Source: an uncultured Clostridia bacterium (GTDB lineage Bacteria; Bacillota; Clostridia; Oscillospirales; Acutalibacteraceae). From it: DNA of 64,000 nt. The stretch lies in assembly GCA_927362715.1 (NCBI GenBank), contig CAKMIX010000001.1, forward strand, positions 1 to 64,000, in the 5' to 3' direction. The notes beneath the pieces are model-generated. The model saw only the letters and a list, made by a program, of their open reading frames with translations. It did not search any database and was not told where the DNA came from. The first letter of the stretch is position 1. Every line of letters begins with the position of its first letter. Below, piece after piece: positions 33,374 through 41,451 of the stretch. The position numbers and the translations under genes are program-made.

Positions 33374-33399
33374 AAGCCCTCTGTTTTAGAGCTTTACGC
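33374..33399 (-). terminator. Probable terminator of the transglutaminase gene
   Basis: In the leftward transcript AAAGCTCT and AGAGGGCTTT pair imperfectly around AAAAC, followed by TTTTTGA. The stem has a mismatch, so the strength is uncertain. Confidence 0.45.
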
Positions 33400-33401
33400 A
33401 G

Positions 33402-34541
33402 TTATTCAAAAGCAAATTGCAGCGTGCGGGTCACATCACTGCGCACATACACGACTTCATCTACCTGCTCGGCTACGCGCCGGTCGGCAAGATATAAAAC
33501 CTCATAAACAGCTTGGTTTTCCGTCAGATCCGCTGCCGCTTCCAAATAAGCCTGTTCATTCGTAAACCAGACTTCAATGGTATATGTCCCGTCCTGTATG
33601 CTTTGCGCCGCCGCATCCGCCATATCCTGCAGACAGGCGTCATCATAGGCGGAAAAGCACATCCCGTTTTGCACATAATAGTTCGCGGCAACGGCGTTGC
33701 AATTATTTTCGGCCGGGGCGATTTCTTCATGGTTGACGCCGATGTAATCGTCAGTCACATTGAAATATGTGTGGGCATAGTGGTGTATGTCTTCAGCGTC
33801 CAAATCGTCCCACGTGGCATCCACATGGTAATTCGAGCCGCCGATGGTCACAATATTCCACATATGCCCCTCACGGCTGCCGTTGTCATCCACACCGACA
33901 CCCGTCGCGAGATAATTCGGTACACCGACCATGTCCAAAAGCAACTGCAGCGCACGAGAGTACCCTTCGCACACGGCCCTGCCCTCCACCAGCGCATTGT
34001 ACGCTGTGTAACCATCGTCTTCCTGTGTTAAATATGTCGTATTTTGGCAGATGTAGTCATGAAAATACAGCTCTTGATCATAGGCGTCGGGCAAACTGTC
34101 TGCTTGCGCAACGATCTCGCGTGCTTTTTCGAGCAGATCATCGGTTTGCCTGCGGCAGGTCTCGGCGTCCGTCACATACTGCGGTACAAAATACGCTTTG
34201 GCGCCGCGCATCACGATATGGCTTTCGTTTTCCATACACAAAAGCGACGGATTGTCATAGGACAGGGCTTGAAACATCGCGCTGAACGCCTCGTCGTCCA
34301 GCGGCGGGATCTCGATCTCCTCCGGATGCGCCTCCACAGCGTTCAAAATCAGCGTATAGGCGATCTGCGCGTCTTCGGACAGCGTGTGATAATAATAGCG
34401 TGTCACGCCGTCCTGCGCATAGATAAGCTCCGTGTCGGAAAAGCGTGTCGGAAGCATCATGCGAAGCGTGTCGAGATTCGCAAGCACGATCCCTGCACAG
34501 AGCGCAAGCACTATAAGGGTCGCAAAAGCGCGTCTTTTCAT
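33402..34541 (-). CDS. Secreted transglutaminase-like cysteine protein
   Basis: 379 residues. A short hydrophobic N-terminus (residues 6-22) is a signal or anchor. The transglutaminase fold is indicated by the triad Cys191 (GRAVCEGYSRALQLLL), His226 (REGHMWNIV) and Asp241 (HVDATWDD). Many clostridial surface proteins of this type are proteases or cross-linking enzymes of the cell envelope. The remaining C-terminal 130 residues form no domain I know. It overlaps the upstream LCP-like gene by four bases, so the two are translated together. Confidence 0.87.
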   Translation of the reverse strand: MKRRAFATLIVLALCAGIVLANLDTLRMMLPTRFSDTELIYAQDGVTRYYYHTLSEDAQIAYTLILNAVEAHPEEIEIPPLDDEAFSAMFQALSYDNPSLLCMENESHIVMRGAKAYFVPQYVTDAETCRRQTDDLLEKAREIVAQADSLPDAYDQELYFHDYICQNTTYLTQEDDGYTAYNALVEGRAVCEGYSRALQLLLDMVGVPNYLATGVGVDDNGSREGHMWNIVTIGGSNYHVDATWDDLDAEDIHHYAHTYFNVTDDYIGVNHEEIAPAENNCNAVAANYYVQNGMCFSAYDDACLQDMADAAAQSIQDGTYTIEVWFTNEQAYLEAAADLTENQAVYEVLYLADRRVAEQVDEVVYVRSDVTRTLQFAFE

Positions 34542-35395
34542 GCGGGCTCCTCCCCTTCTTTCGGCGGCGTGCCGACAGAAACGGCATCTTGCAATGCAAG
34601 GAACGTATATAACAGCCCGTCGGACTGCGTGCAGTCCAACACGGAAAAGTTGGTATCCGACTGGTTGCAGACACTGTTAAACAACGGTGACGGATCAGCA
34701 GGGTCGAAAGCAGAAAGCAATTTTTGCACCAGCGCGCAGACCGCATCTGCCTGCTGCTCGACGGCGGAATACCGTATATATTTTGCAAACAAATCGCCCG
34801 TTAAGCTCTGCTCACCCGCGTCAAGGAACAATGTATAATCCGCGCCGCGGTATTCGATGCTCGCCGGTACGTTCACGGAAATATCTCCGATTTCCCCGAT
34901 CACCTGGCGCAGCTGGGTTTCGGTCTGCTTGACATACCGTTCCAAAGAGATGCCGAGCGCGCTTGCCACACTTTCGCGCAGGCCAGCCAAACCGTATTTT
35001 TGATAGATCGCCGAAAAGGCCGCCGTTTCGCCATTGTATGCAGCAGTTTCGGCGGGCGAAAGCGTACATACGGAAATCCGCCCCGCGTTTGCGTCGGAAG
35101 ACACCACGGAAAGCAGCACCAAGCTGTCATCGGAATCCACACAGGCATAAAATACATCCGCGCTTTGCACCTGTACGGTCTCCAGAACCCCCGTCGTTGT
35201 CTCTTCCGGTGCGGCCGTAGTTTCCTCGGGAGAGATCAAATTGTTCAGATCATAATCGACCGAATGCAGGAACAGCAAAACGGAGGCAGCGCCGAACACC
35301 ACCACGAATGCCGCAAACGCCAAAATAAACGCGCGGGTTCGTCTGGCCTTCAGTTTTTGCTCGCTTGTGAAACGCAGCTTAGGCTTACGGCGCAT
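34538..35395 (-). CDS. LytR-CpsA-Psr (LCP)-like membrane protein, degenerate
   Basis: 285 residues. A basic N-terminus and one transmembrane helix (about 22-43) are followed by a Thr/Glu-rich linker and a domain with LCP-like spacing: SDDSLVLLSVVSSDANAGRI, YQKYGLAGLRESVASALGIS, VIGEIGDISVNVPASIEYRG, YIRYSAVEQQADAV. Where active LCP enzymes carry SIPRD-type arginine residues, this one has CTLSPAE, so phosphotransfer activity is doubtful. LCP proteins attach teichoic acids or capsule to peptidoglycan. It pairs with a transglutaminase-like gene. Confidence 0.55.
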   Translation of the reverse strand: MRRKPKLRFTSEQKLKARRTRAFILAFAAFVVVFGAASVLLFLHSVDYDLNNLISPEETTAAPEETTTGVLETVQVQSADVFYACVDSDDSLVLLSVVSSDANAGRISVCTLSPAETAAYNGETAAFSAIYQKYGLAGLRESVASALGISLERYVKQTETQLRQVIGEIGDISVNVPASIEYRGADYTLFLDAGEQSLTGDLFAKYIRYSAVEQQADAVCALVQKLLSAFDPADPSPLFNSVCNQSDTNFSVLDCTQSDGLLYTFLALQDAVSVGTPPKEGEEPA

Positions 35396-35436
35396 GTCTT
35401 CACCTCACAGATGCTTCGTCCAACATAAGAAACACG

Positions 35437-36834
35437 TTAGTTCTCTTCGGAAGGTGCGGGTTTTTCAGCCACGGAAAAACCGCCGTATTTCCGCAAAAAC
35501 AGTACCGGGGCAAATACAAACACAGCGACTGCCGCTGCGGCGAAAAACATCACATTGCCGGGGGCGGAGGTCACCACGCCGTACTCATTGGTGTAGGTCA
35601 CTTCCGAAACACGGCACACAAGATTCCCGATATACGGGCCGATGACCATCGGCAGCAGGACAAAGAAAATCATGCGTATCCCCTGGAACGCACCGACCTT
35701 GTCGGCGGGCATGTAATCCCGCACGGAGGCATTCATCGCAACGGAAAGCAGCGCCCAGCCGCCGAGCGCGGGCACGGCACAGATCAAAAACGCTGTGGAG
35801 GTTTCGGCAAAGCCTGCTGCGACAAGCCCTGCCGCATACAGCAAAATGGAGATCCAAACAAATTTTTCCTTGCCGAAACGGTCCATCAGCCTGCCCATGC
35901 AAACGATCAGTGCTACGACGACTGCAATCACAACAACCGCCGCGACCATGATCGCCGGTGTCAGGGACGCCAGCACACTGTCCAAGCTGAAATTCAGCAC
36001 ATTGCCGAGATAAATAAAAATGTACGGGAAAAAGACTTGAAATGCCGTTGAAGAAATGCAGGCGGCGGCAAATGCGAGATATAACCGCTTATTCTCCTTT
36101 ACAACGGCCGGCTTGAACCCGTAAATCAGATTGGCAAAATAGTTGCCGTCCGCTTTTTGCATGGTCGGGCGGTCACGCAGCGTAAACAAGCCGACTACGC
36201 CGCACAACAGAACTGCACCGCCCAAAGCATAAAAGAACACATCGTAGCCGATACCGCCGACAGCGCCCGAAAGCCCCATAACGACCGCAGTGGCAAACAG
36301 CGGCAGAAGCGCAAGCACGCTTTCCACCGTCGCGCGGTTCTTGGTATTGGTCACATCCGTGACCCAGGCATTGAACGCCGCATCATTGCCGACGGAGCCC
36401 GTTAAGGTCATAACACAGTCCATAACAACGACCAACGCGACTGTGACAGTTAAAATTTGAATTTCGTCCGTGAGCCCGAACAGCGCCGCAGTATGATCGC
36501 GGGAGATCGCACCGAACGATGCCGTAACAACGCCCCAAAGCAGATACCCGACACAAATGAATACTTTGCGTTTGCCGACTTTATCGCTCAAGGTGCCGGC
36601 AAGAAAGGTCGTGATCACCGCAGTGGCTGCGCTGCATGCGACCATTAAGCTGATCGCGCTCATCACGTCGACAGAGCCATCCACCGCCGCCTGTGAGGCG
36701 CCGGTATAAATCGAGTTGTAAAGGAACGTGTTGAAAAACATATTCTCCACGCTCCAGGCAAGCTGCCCGACAAGCCCAAACAGAATGATATTGAACCATA
36801 CTCGCCCGCCGAGCCGATTTGCTTTGGCTGACAC
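35437..36834 (-). CDS. MFS transporter
   Basis: 465 residues, 12 predicted helices. Conserved MFS features include FLAGTLSDKVGKRKVFICVG in the first cytoplasmic loop and the equivalent MGRLMDRFGKEKFVW in the second half. A family of Bacillota sugar/oligosaccharide MFS proteins shares the LVGQLAWSVENMFFNTFLYN start. The GTG at 36834 follows GGGGAG by six bases, which is why it is preferred over an in-frame GTG at 36852. The substrate is unknown. It has its own strong promoter. Confidence 0.85.
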   Translation of the reverse strand: MSAKANRLGGRVWFNIILFGLVGQLAWSVENMFFNTFLYNSIYTGASQAAVDGSVDVMSAISLMVACSAATAVITTFLAGTLSDKVGKRKVFICVGYLLWGVVTASFGAISRDHTAALFGLTDEIQILTVTVALVVVMDCVMTLTGSVGNDAAFNAWVTDVTNTKNRATVESVLALLPLFATAVVMGLSGAVGGIGYDVFFYALGGAVLLCGVVGLFTLRDRPTMQKADGNYFANLIYGFKPAVVKENKRLYLAFAAACISSTAFQVFFPYIFIYLGNVLNFSLDSVLASLTPAIMVAAVVVIAVVVALIVCMGRLMDRFGKEKFVWISILLYAAGLVAAGFAETSTAFLICAVPALGGWALLSVAMNASVRDYMPADKVGAFQGIRMIFFVLLPMVIGPYIGNLVCRVSEVTYTNEYGVVTSAPGNVMFFAAAAVAVFVFAPVLFLRKYGGFSVAEKPAPSEEN

Positions 36835-36895
36835 AATGATCTCCCCTTTCACTTTTCCGGCACGATCGATTGCATGATAAAATACGGTTGTGGAT

Positions 36896-36924
36896 ATTGT
36901 AGCATATTTCCCAAAAAGTTACAA
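36896..36924 (-). promoter_or_regulatory. Promoter of the MFS gene
   Basis: Minus strand: TTGTAA (36919-36924), 17 bases, TACAAT (36896-36901). Confidence 0.8.
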
Positions 36925-36933
36925 TGCAAAAAC

Positions 36934-36971
36934 GAAAAAAGCGCGCCTGTATACAAACGCATACAGGCGCA
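36934..36971 (-). terminator. Terminator after clpX
   Basis: GCGCCTGTAT pairs with ATACAGGCGC (36943-36952 and 36961-36970), followed in the leftward transcript by GCTTTTTTCG. Confidence 0.88.
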
Positions 36972-36983
36972 AAGTGTGTAAAA

Positions 36984-38285
36984 TCAGACTGCATCCTTCG
37001 GCGAACGCTTAACGCTCGTTTTGGCGGGGACTTTTGCCGGTACGGAGGTTTCAACCAAAGGCTTTTCGCCGCTTTCGACGCAGGCTTTTGTAATAATGAC
37101 CTTGTTGATGCTTTCATCCGATGGGATCTCATACATCGCAGGCTGCAATACCTTTTCCATAATGGCACGCAGTCCGCGCGCGCCGGTATTCTTTTCCAAG
37201 GTCAGGTCTGCGATCGCAGCGAGCGCATCCGGCTGGAACTCCAGCGTAACGCCGTCCATGCGGAACAGTTCGGTATACTGCTTGACCAAAGCGTTTTTCG
37301 GTTCTGTCAAAATGCGGATCAGTGCATCGCGGTCGAGATTCTCCAGCGTCGTAATGGCAGGCAAACGCCCGACAAGCTCCGGGATCAGACCGTATTTTAC
37401 AAGGTCCTGTGGGATGACCTGCGCATAAATGCGCGCCATATCCGCTTTGCGGGACTCGGTAAGCTCACTGCCGAAGCCTAACACCTTATTGCCCGTGCGC
37501 TTTTCAATGATCTTATCGATCCCGTCAAAGGCGCCGCCGCAAATAAACAGGATGTTTGTCGTATCGATTTGAATAAACTCCTGCTGGGGGTGCTTTCGGC
37601 CGCCCTGAGGGGGAACATTGGAGACCGTACCCTCCAGGATTTTCAGAAGCGCCTGCTGTACGCCCTCGCCGCTGACGTCGCGGGTGATGGACGGGTTTTC
37701 CGACTTGCGGGCGATCTTGTCGATCTCATCGACATAAATGATCCCTTTTTCGGCACGCTCCACATCGAAGTCCGCCGCCTGTATCAAGCGGAGCAGGATA
37801 TTTTCAACGTCCTCGCCGACGTAGCCCGCCTCAGTGAGCGTGGTCGCGTCCGCAATCGCGAAGGGAACATCCAAAATATCGGCAAGCGTTTGGGCGAGCA
37901 TCGTTTTGCCCACACCCGTAGGCCCAAGCAAAATAACATTACTCTTTTGAATATCGACATCTGAGCTGTCGCCGTAGTAAATGCGTTTGTAGTGGTTGTA
38001 AACCGCGACACTTAAGGCAATTTTTGCAGCATCCTGCCCGATGACATATTCGTCAAGGTGTGCTTTGATCTCCTGCGGCTTCGGAAGCGGCTTGTTCGGC
38101 TTGCTTGCCTGTTTGCGCTTTCTGCGCCCGGCGTCGCCCTCCTCGACGATCTCCATGCACAGCTCGATGCACTCGTCGCAGATGCAGACGCCCGGACCCG
38201 CAATCAGTTTATCGACCTCGTCCTGCGATTTTCCGCAGAACGAGCAACGGACAGTTTTTTCTCTGCCGTCGTTTTCTCTCGCCAT
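36984..38285 (-). CDS. clpX: ATP-dependent protease ATP-binding subunit ClpX
   Basis: 433 residues, a normal ClpX length. The N-terminal zinc-binding domain has [10 protein letters not shown] and [10 protein letters not shown] (four Cys). Walker [16 protein letters not shown], Walker [10 protein letters not shown], sensor motifs and the IGF-type loop region ([10 protein letters not shown]) follow. It unfolds substrates for ClpP. Downstream of clpP in the leftward direction with 18 bases between. Its tail is Lys/Val-rich ([19 protein letters not shown]). Confidence 0.97.
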   Translation of the reverse strand: MARENDGREKTVRCSFCGKSQDEVDKLIAGPGVCICDECIELCMEIVEEGDAGRRKRKQASKPNKPLPKPQEIKAHLDEYVIGQDAAKIALSVAVYNHYKRIYYGDSSDVDIQKSNVILLGPTGVGKTMLAQTLADILDVPFAIADATTLTEAGYVGEDVENILLRLIQAADFDVERAEKGIIYVDEIDKIARKSENPSITRDVSGEGVQQALLKILEGTVSNVPPQGGRKHPQQEFIQIDTTNILFICGGAFDGIDKIIEKRTGNKVLGFGSELTESRKADMARIYAQVIPQDLVKYGLIPELVGRLPAITTLENLDRDALIRILTEPKNALVKQYTELFRMDGVTLEFQPDALAAIADLTLEKNTGARGLRAIMEKVLQPAMYEIPSDESINKVIITKACVESGEKPLVETSVPAKVPAKTSVKRSPKDAV

Positions 38286-38303
38286 AGTGCTTCCCCTTTT
38301 GTG

Positions 38304-38885
38304 TTATCGCTTGTAGAAGATCTTATCGACCAGACCGTAATCGAGCGCCTCTTCAGCGGAAAGGAAGTTGTCGCGCTCCGTATCGCGCGCGATCTGCTCG
38401 ATGGGTTTCCCCGTGTTTTCCGAAAGGATACGGTTCAGCTTTTCGCGCGTACGCAGGATGTGCTTCGCGACGATGTCAATCTCCGTCGCCTGACCCTGCG
38501 CGCCGCCGCTGGGCTGATGGATCATGATCTCACTGTTGGGCAGTGCGAAACGCTTGCCCTTTGCGCCCGAGGACAGCAAGAAAGCACCCATGCTCGCCGC
38601 CATGCCCATGCAGATCGTGGAAACATCACACTTGATATACTGCATGGTGTCGTAGATCGCGAAGCCCGCCGTTACAGAGCCGCCGGGGCTGTTGATGTAA
38701 AGGCTGATGTCTTTTTCGCTGTCCTGCCCCTCAAGGTACAGAAGCTGGGCGACCACAAGGCTTGCCGTCGCGTCGTTGACCTCGTCGGACAACACAATGA
38801 TGCGGTCGTTGAGCAGTCTTGAAAAGATATCATAAGAACGCTCACCGCGGTTGGTTTGCTCGATAACATAAGGTACAAGTGCCAT
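38304..38885 (-). CDS. clpP: ATP-dependent Clp protease proteolytic subunit
   Basis: 193 residues. Catalytic Ser in [14 protein letters not shown], His in [12 protein letters not shown] and Asp further on (RDTERDNF). [20 protein letters not shown] is the typical ClpP block. AGGAGG precedes the ATG. It sits between tig and clpX, the usual Bacillota order. Confidence 0.97.
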   Translation of the reverse strand: MALVPYVIEQTNRGERSYDIFSRLLNDRIIVLSDEVNDATASLVVAQLLYLEGQDSEKDISLYINSPGGSVTAGFAIYDTMQYIKCDVSTICMGMAASMGAFLLSSGAKGKRFALPNSEIMIHQPSGGAQGQATEIDIVAKHILRTREKLNRILSENTGKPIEQIARDTERDNFLSAEEALDYGLVDKIFYKR

Positions 38886-38899
38886 AAGAAATACCTCCT

Positions 38900-38934
38900 G
38901 CGCAAAAGTTTTGCGCGCAGCGGAATCCTCCGCT
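38900..38934 (-). promoter_or_regulatory. Two hairpins in the tig-clpP spacer
   Basis: GCGCAAAA/TTTTGCGC (38900-38916) and AGCGGA/TCCGCT (38919-38934) stand just upstream of the clpP AGGAGG. The first is close enough to affect access of the ribosome. No U-tract follows either. Confidence 0.45.
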
Positions 38935-38985
38935 GAAAAAACATGCCTGTTTCAGTATAGCCGTACCATTGGTCGGCTAATCATA

Positions 38986-40407
38986 TCATTCCGATTTTTC
39001 TTCCGTCTTTTTCGCCGCAGGCTTTTTGGCTGCCGTCTTCTTGGCAGCGGGCTTCTTGGCGGGCTTTTCCGCCTTTTCGCCGTCATTTTCCGCCTTTTTT
39101 GCCGCCGTCTTCTTTGCAGCAGGCTTTTCTTCCGTGATCACGGCGTTATCCACGATGAAGTCTACGGCTTTTCTCGAAGCAAGCTCCATGCGAAGCCCGT
39201 CTTCGGAGATTGCCTTTTTGACCGCCTCAATATCCATATTATATGTGTCGGCGAACTTTTTATATTCCGCTTCCAGCTCTTCGGCGGTCGGTTCGATCTT
39301 CTCGGCCTCGATGATCTTTTCGATCGCAAGGTCCAGCTTCACCTGTTTTTCAGCGTTCGCGCTGAAGCCCTCGCGAAGCTTTGCCTCGTCCTGCCCTGTA
39401 TATTGCAGGTAGGTTTTCAGATCCAGCCCCTGTGTCTGCAAGCGATAGGCAAAATCCTCCACGTTGCTGTCGATTTTTTTCTCGACCATAACCTGCGGAA
39501 TCTCCGCCTCGATGCCGTCGGCAACCATTTCGAGCAGCGTGCTGCGCACTTCTTCCAGTGCCGCACTCTTCTTGGCTTCTTCCATATCCGCCTTGATGCT
39601 CTTCTTCAGCTCATCGACCGTGTCTTTATCGCTGACATCCTTAACGAATTCGTCGTCAAGCTTCGGCAGCTCCTTGACCTTGATCTCATGCAGCTTGATC
39701 TTGAACACGGCATCCTTGCCGGCAAGTCCCTCATGATAATCCTCGGGGAATTTCACATTGACGTCGAACTCGTCACCCGTCTTGTGCCCGACGATCTGAT
39801 CTTCAAAGCCCGGAATAAACTGCCCGGAGCCGAGCGTGAGCTCATAGCTTTCCGCCTTGCCGCCCTCAAACGCTTCACCGTCCACAAAGCCTTCAAAGTC
39901 GATGACAACGATGTCATCCTTCTTCGCGGCGCGGTCTTCAATCGTTACCATGCGGGCGTTCTGTTCAAGCATACGGTTCAGTTCCGCCTTGACCTCGTCC
40001 GCCGTCACCTTGGAGGGTTTGCGTGTGGCTTTTAAGCCTTTGTAGTCGCCGAGCTTGACCTCGGGCTTGACCGTGACTTTCAGCTTCAGCGTCACGCCGC
40101 TCTTGCCCATTTCGGGAACTTCCAGATCGAACGGAGCATCCACGACTTCCAAAGCCGCATCTTTGATTGCTTCTTCCACGACCTCCGGATACAGCGCCTC
40201 CAGCGCATCCTCATAAAACACGCCTTCGCCGTAGATCTTTTCAATGAAATTCCGCGGCGCTTTGCCCTTACGGAAGCCGTGCACGGTGATATTCTTGCGT
40301 TGCTTCAGGTACGCCTGATTGACTGCCTTTTCAAAGCGGTCGGCGTCGATGGAAATTTCCAGCTGCCAAACGTTGGTTTCCACTTTTTCAGATGATTTCA
40401 AACTCAT
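38986..40407 (-). CDS. tig: Trigger factor with Lys/Ala-rich tail
   Basis: 473 residues. The N-terminal ribosome-binding domain has the signature GFRKGKAPRNFIEKIYGEG; the FKBP-like domain is marked by AKKDDIVVIDFEGFVDGEAF and LGSGQFIPGFEDQIVG; the C-terminal helical arms follow. After the regular end (VDFIVDNAVI) there is a tail of about 47 residues made of PAAKKTAAKK-type repeats with acidic spacers, like eukaryotic H1 histones or bacterial HU extensions. The ATG at 40407 has AGGAGG upstream. It is a ribosome-associated folding factor. Confidence 0.95.
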   Translation of the reverse strand: MSLKSSEKVETNVWQLEISIDADRFEKAVNQAYLKQRKNITVHGFRKGKAPRNFIEKIYGEGVFYEDALEALYPEVVEEAIKDAALEVVDAPFDLEVPEMGKSGVTLKLKVTVKPEVKLGDYKGLKATRKPSKVTADEVKAELNRMLEQNARMVTIEDRAAKKDDIVVIDFEGFVDGEAFEGGKAESYELTLGSGQFIPGFEDQIVGHKTGDEFDVNVKFPEDYHEGLAGKDAVFKIKLHEIKVKELPKLDDEFVKDVSDKDTVDELKKSIKADMEEAKKSAALEEVRSTLLEMVADGIEAEIPQVMVEKKIDSNVEDFAYRLQTQGLDLKTYLQYTGQDEAKLREGFSANAEKQVKLDLAIEKIIEAEKIEPTAEELEAEYKKFADTYNMDIEAVKKAISEDGLRMELASRKAVDFIVDNAVITEEKPAAKKTAAKKAENDGEKAEKPAKKPAAKKTAAKKPAAKKTEEKSE

Positions 40408-40447
40408 TTTACGGATTCCTCCTGTACAATAATGGGTCAACTTAGGT

Positions 40448-40453
40448 ATTATA
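40448..40453 (-). promoter_or_regulatory. Extended -10 element of tig
   Basis: TGCTATAAT on the minus strand, about 40 bases upstream of the tig start. A matching -35 is not clear, which is normal for extended -10 promoters. Confidence 0.6.
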
Positions 40454-40483
40454 GCAGAAAGTGTTATAAATTGCCATACTTTT

Positions 40484-41182
40484 TTAGGATTTTATTTTTT
40501 CAATCAATTTTGGGCAAAATCCGAGGGAATCGCTCGACACAAGGGAGAAATGGATTCCCTCAAGCTCCCCCTGAAAAGCCGAACCGATCGCCGCGCTGTG
40601 CAGATGTGCATAATAACAGCGGCGGATGTTTTCCGCGTGCAGCGCTTCAAGTATGGGTTCACAGCGCTGCGTGCGTGTGACGGGCGGATAATGCAGAAAC
40701 ACCAGCGGTTCGCCGCCGAGCGCCCGGCCTGCCGCGATCGACGTTTTCAGCCGCTGCACCTCGCGAAGCAGGACCTTATCGGGCTGCGCATCCGTTGCAT
40801 CGAAAAACCAGCCGCGCGTACCGCAGATCGAAAAATCGCCGACGCGATAGGCGTTGTTGTGCAGGATCTTTATGGACAATAATCCGCTTTCTTCCAAAAA
40901 GTCCTGCATTTTCCGCATGGTCGTCCACCAATAGTCATGGTTGCCCTTCATTAAGATTTTCCTGCCCGGCAGCTCGTCTAAAAAGCGGAAATCCGCCAAA
41001 GCGTTTCCAAGCTGCATTGCCCACGAAACGTCGCCGGGGATAATGACGGTATCTTCCGGTGAGACGACCGCGCGCCAATTTTTTTCAAGCCTTTGCACAT
41101 AATCCTGCCAACCACGGAAAATATCCATCGGTTTATTGGATCCTAAGGATAGATGCGTATCGCCGATAGCAAAAAGGGACAT
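40484..41182 (-). CDS. Calcineurin-like metallophosphoesterase
   Basis: 232 residues. Metal-binding motifs in order: GDTHLS, GDVSWAM, GNHDYWW and YAHLHS. The set is that of the metallophosphoesterase superfamily; related clostridial proteins act as phosphohydrolases of unknown substrate. The ATG at 41182 follows GGAG, and an earlier start at 41281 would overlap the promoter region of the DUF1540 gene on the other strand. Confidence 0.85.
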   Translation of the reverse strand: MSLFAIGDTHLSLGSNKPMDIFRGWQDYVQRLEKNWRAVVSPEDTVIIPGDVSWAMQLGNALADFRFLDELPGRKILMKGNHDYWWTTMRKMQDFLEESGLLSIKILHNNAYRVGDFSICGTRGWFFDATDAQPDKVLLREVQRLKTSIAAGRALGGEPLVFLHYPPVTRTQRCEPILEALHAENIRRCYYAHLHSAAIGSAFQGELEGIHFSLVSSDSLGFCPKLIEKIKS

Positions 41183-41252
41183 AATTCTGCGCTCCGAACA
41201 TGTATAGAATTCGGGTTTTGCCGCACAATAAGAACGAAAGGAGGAGAAAAGC

Positions 41253-41405
41253 ATGAACGACATCAAATGCAACGTTTCCAACTGTGTTTACCACAGCGGC
41301 GTTTCCACCTGTACGGCAAAGGAGATCCAGGTAGCGAGCCAGTGCACCGGCAAACCGTGCGAATGCAGCGAGACCGAATGCGGCACGTTTGAACCGAAGA
41401 ACTGA
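41253..41405 (+). CDS. DUF1540 Cys-rich small protein
   Basis: 50 residues. MNDIKCNVSNCVYHSGVSTC followed by CTAKEIQV, CTGKPCEC and ETECGTFEPKN: the DUF1540 pattern, with eight Cys in total. Such proteins occur in spore-forming and gut Clostridia and probably bind metal. AAAGGAGGAG before the ATG makes it a confident gene even though it is short. It is convergent with thrC, with a shared terminator. Confidence 0.88.
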   Translation: MNDIKCNVSNCVYHSGVSTCTAKEIQVASQCTGKPCECSETECGTFEPKN

Positions 41406-41416
41406 CGAGATACAAA

Positions 41417-41448
41417 AAAGAGCGTGGATGCAGCCATCCACGCTCTTT
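41417..41448. terminator. Bidirectional terminator between DUF1540 gene and thrC
   Basis: AAAGAGCGTGGATG and CATCCACGCTCTTT form a 14-pair stem around CAGC. Confidence 0.88.
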
Positions 41449-41451
41449 GCA

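Noticed and set aside
38974-39140. AAKK-coding repeats of tig as a CRISPR or DNA tandem repeat
   Set aside because: The repeats are codon-level low complexity within a reading frame, with no regular spacer.
38911-40035. 374-codon plus-strand frame rich in Phe/Leu
   Set aside because: Opposite the trigger factor gene; its Phe/Leu/Arg repeats are the complement of the Lys/Ala/Glu codons.
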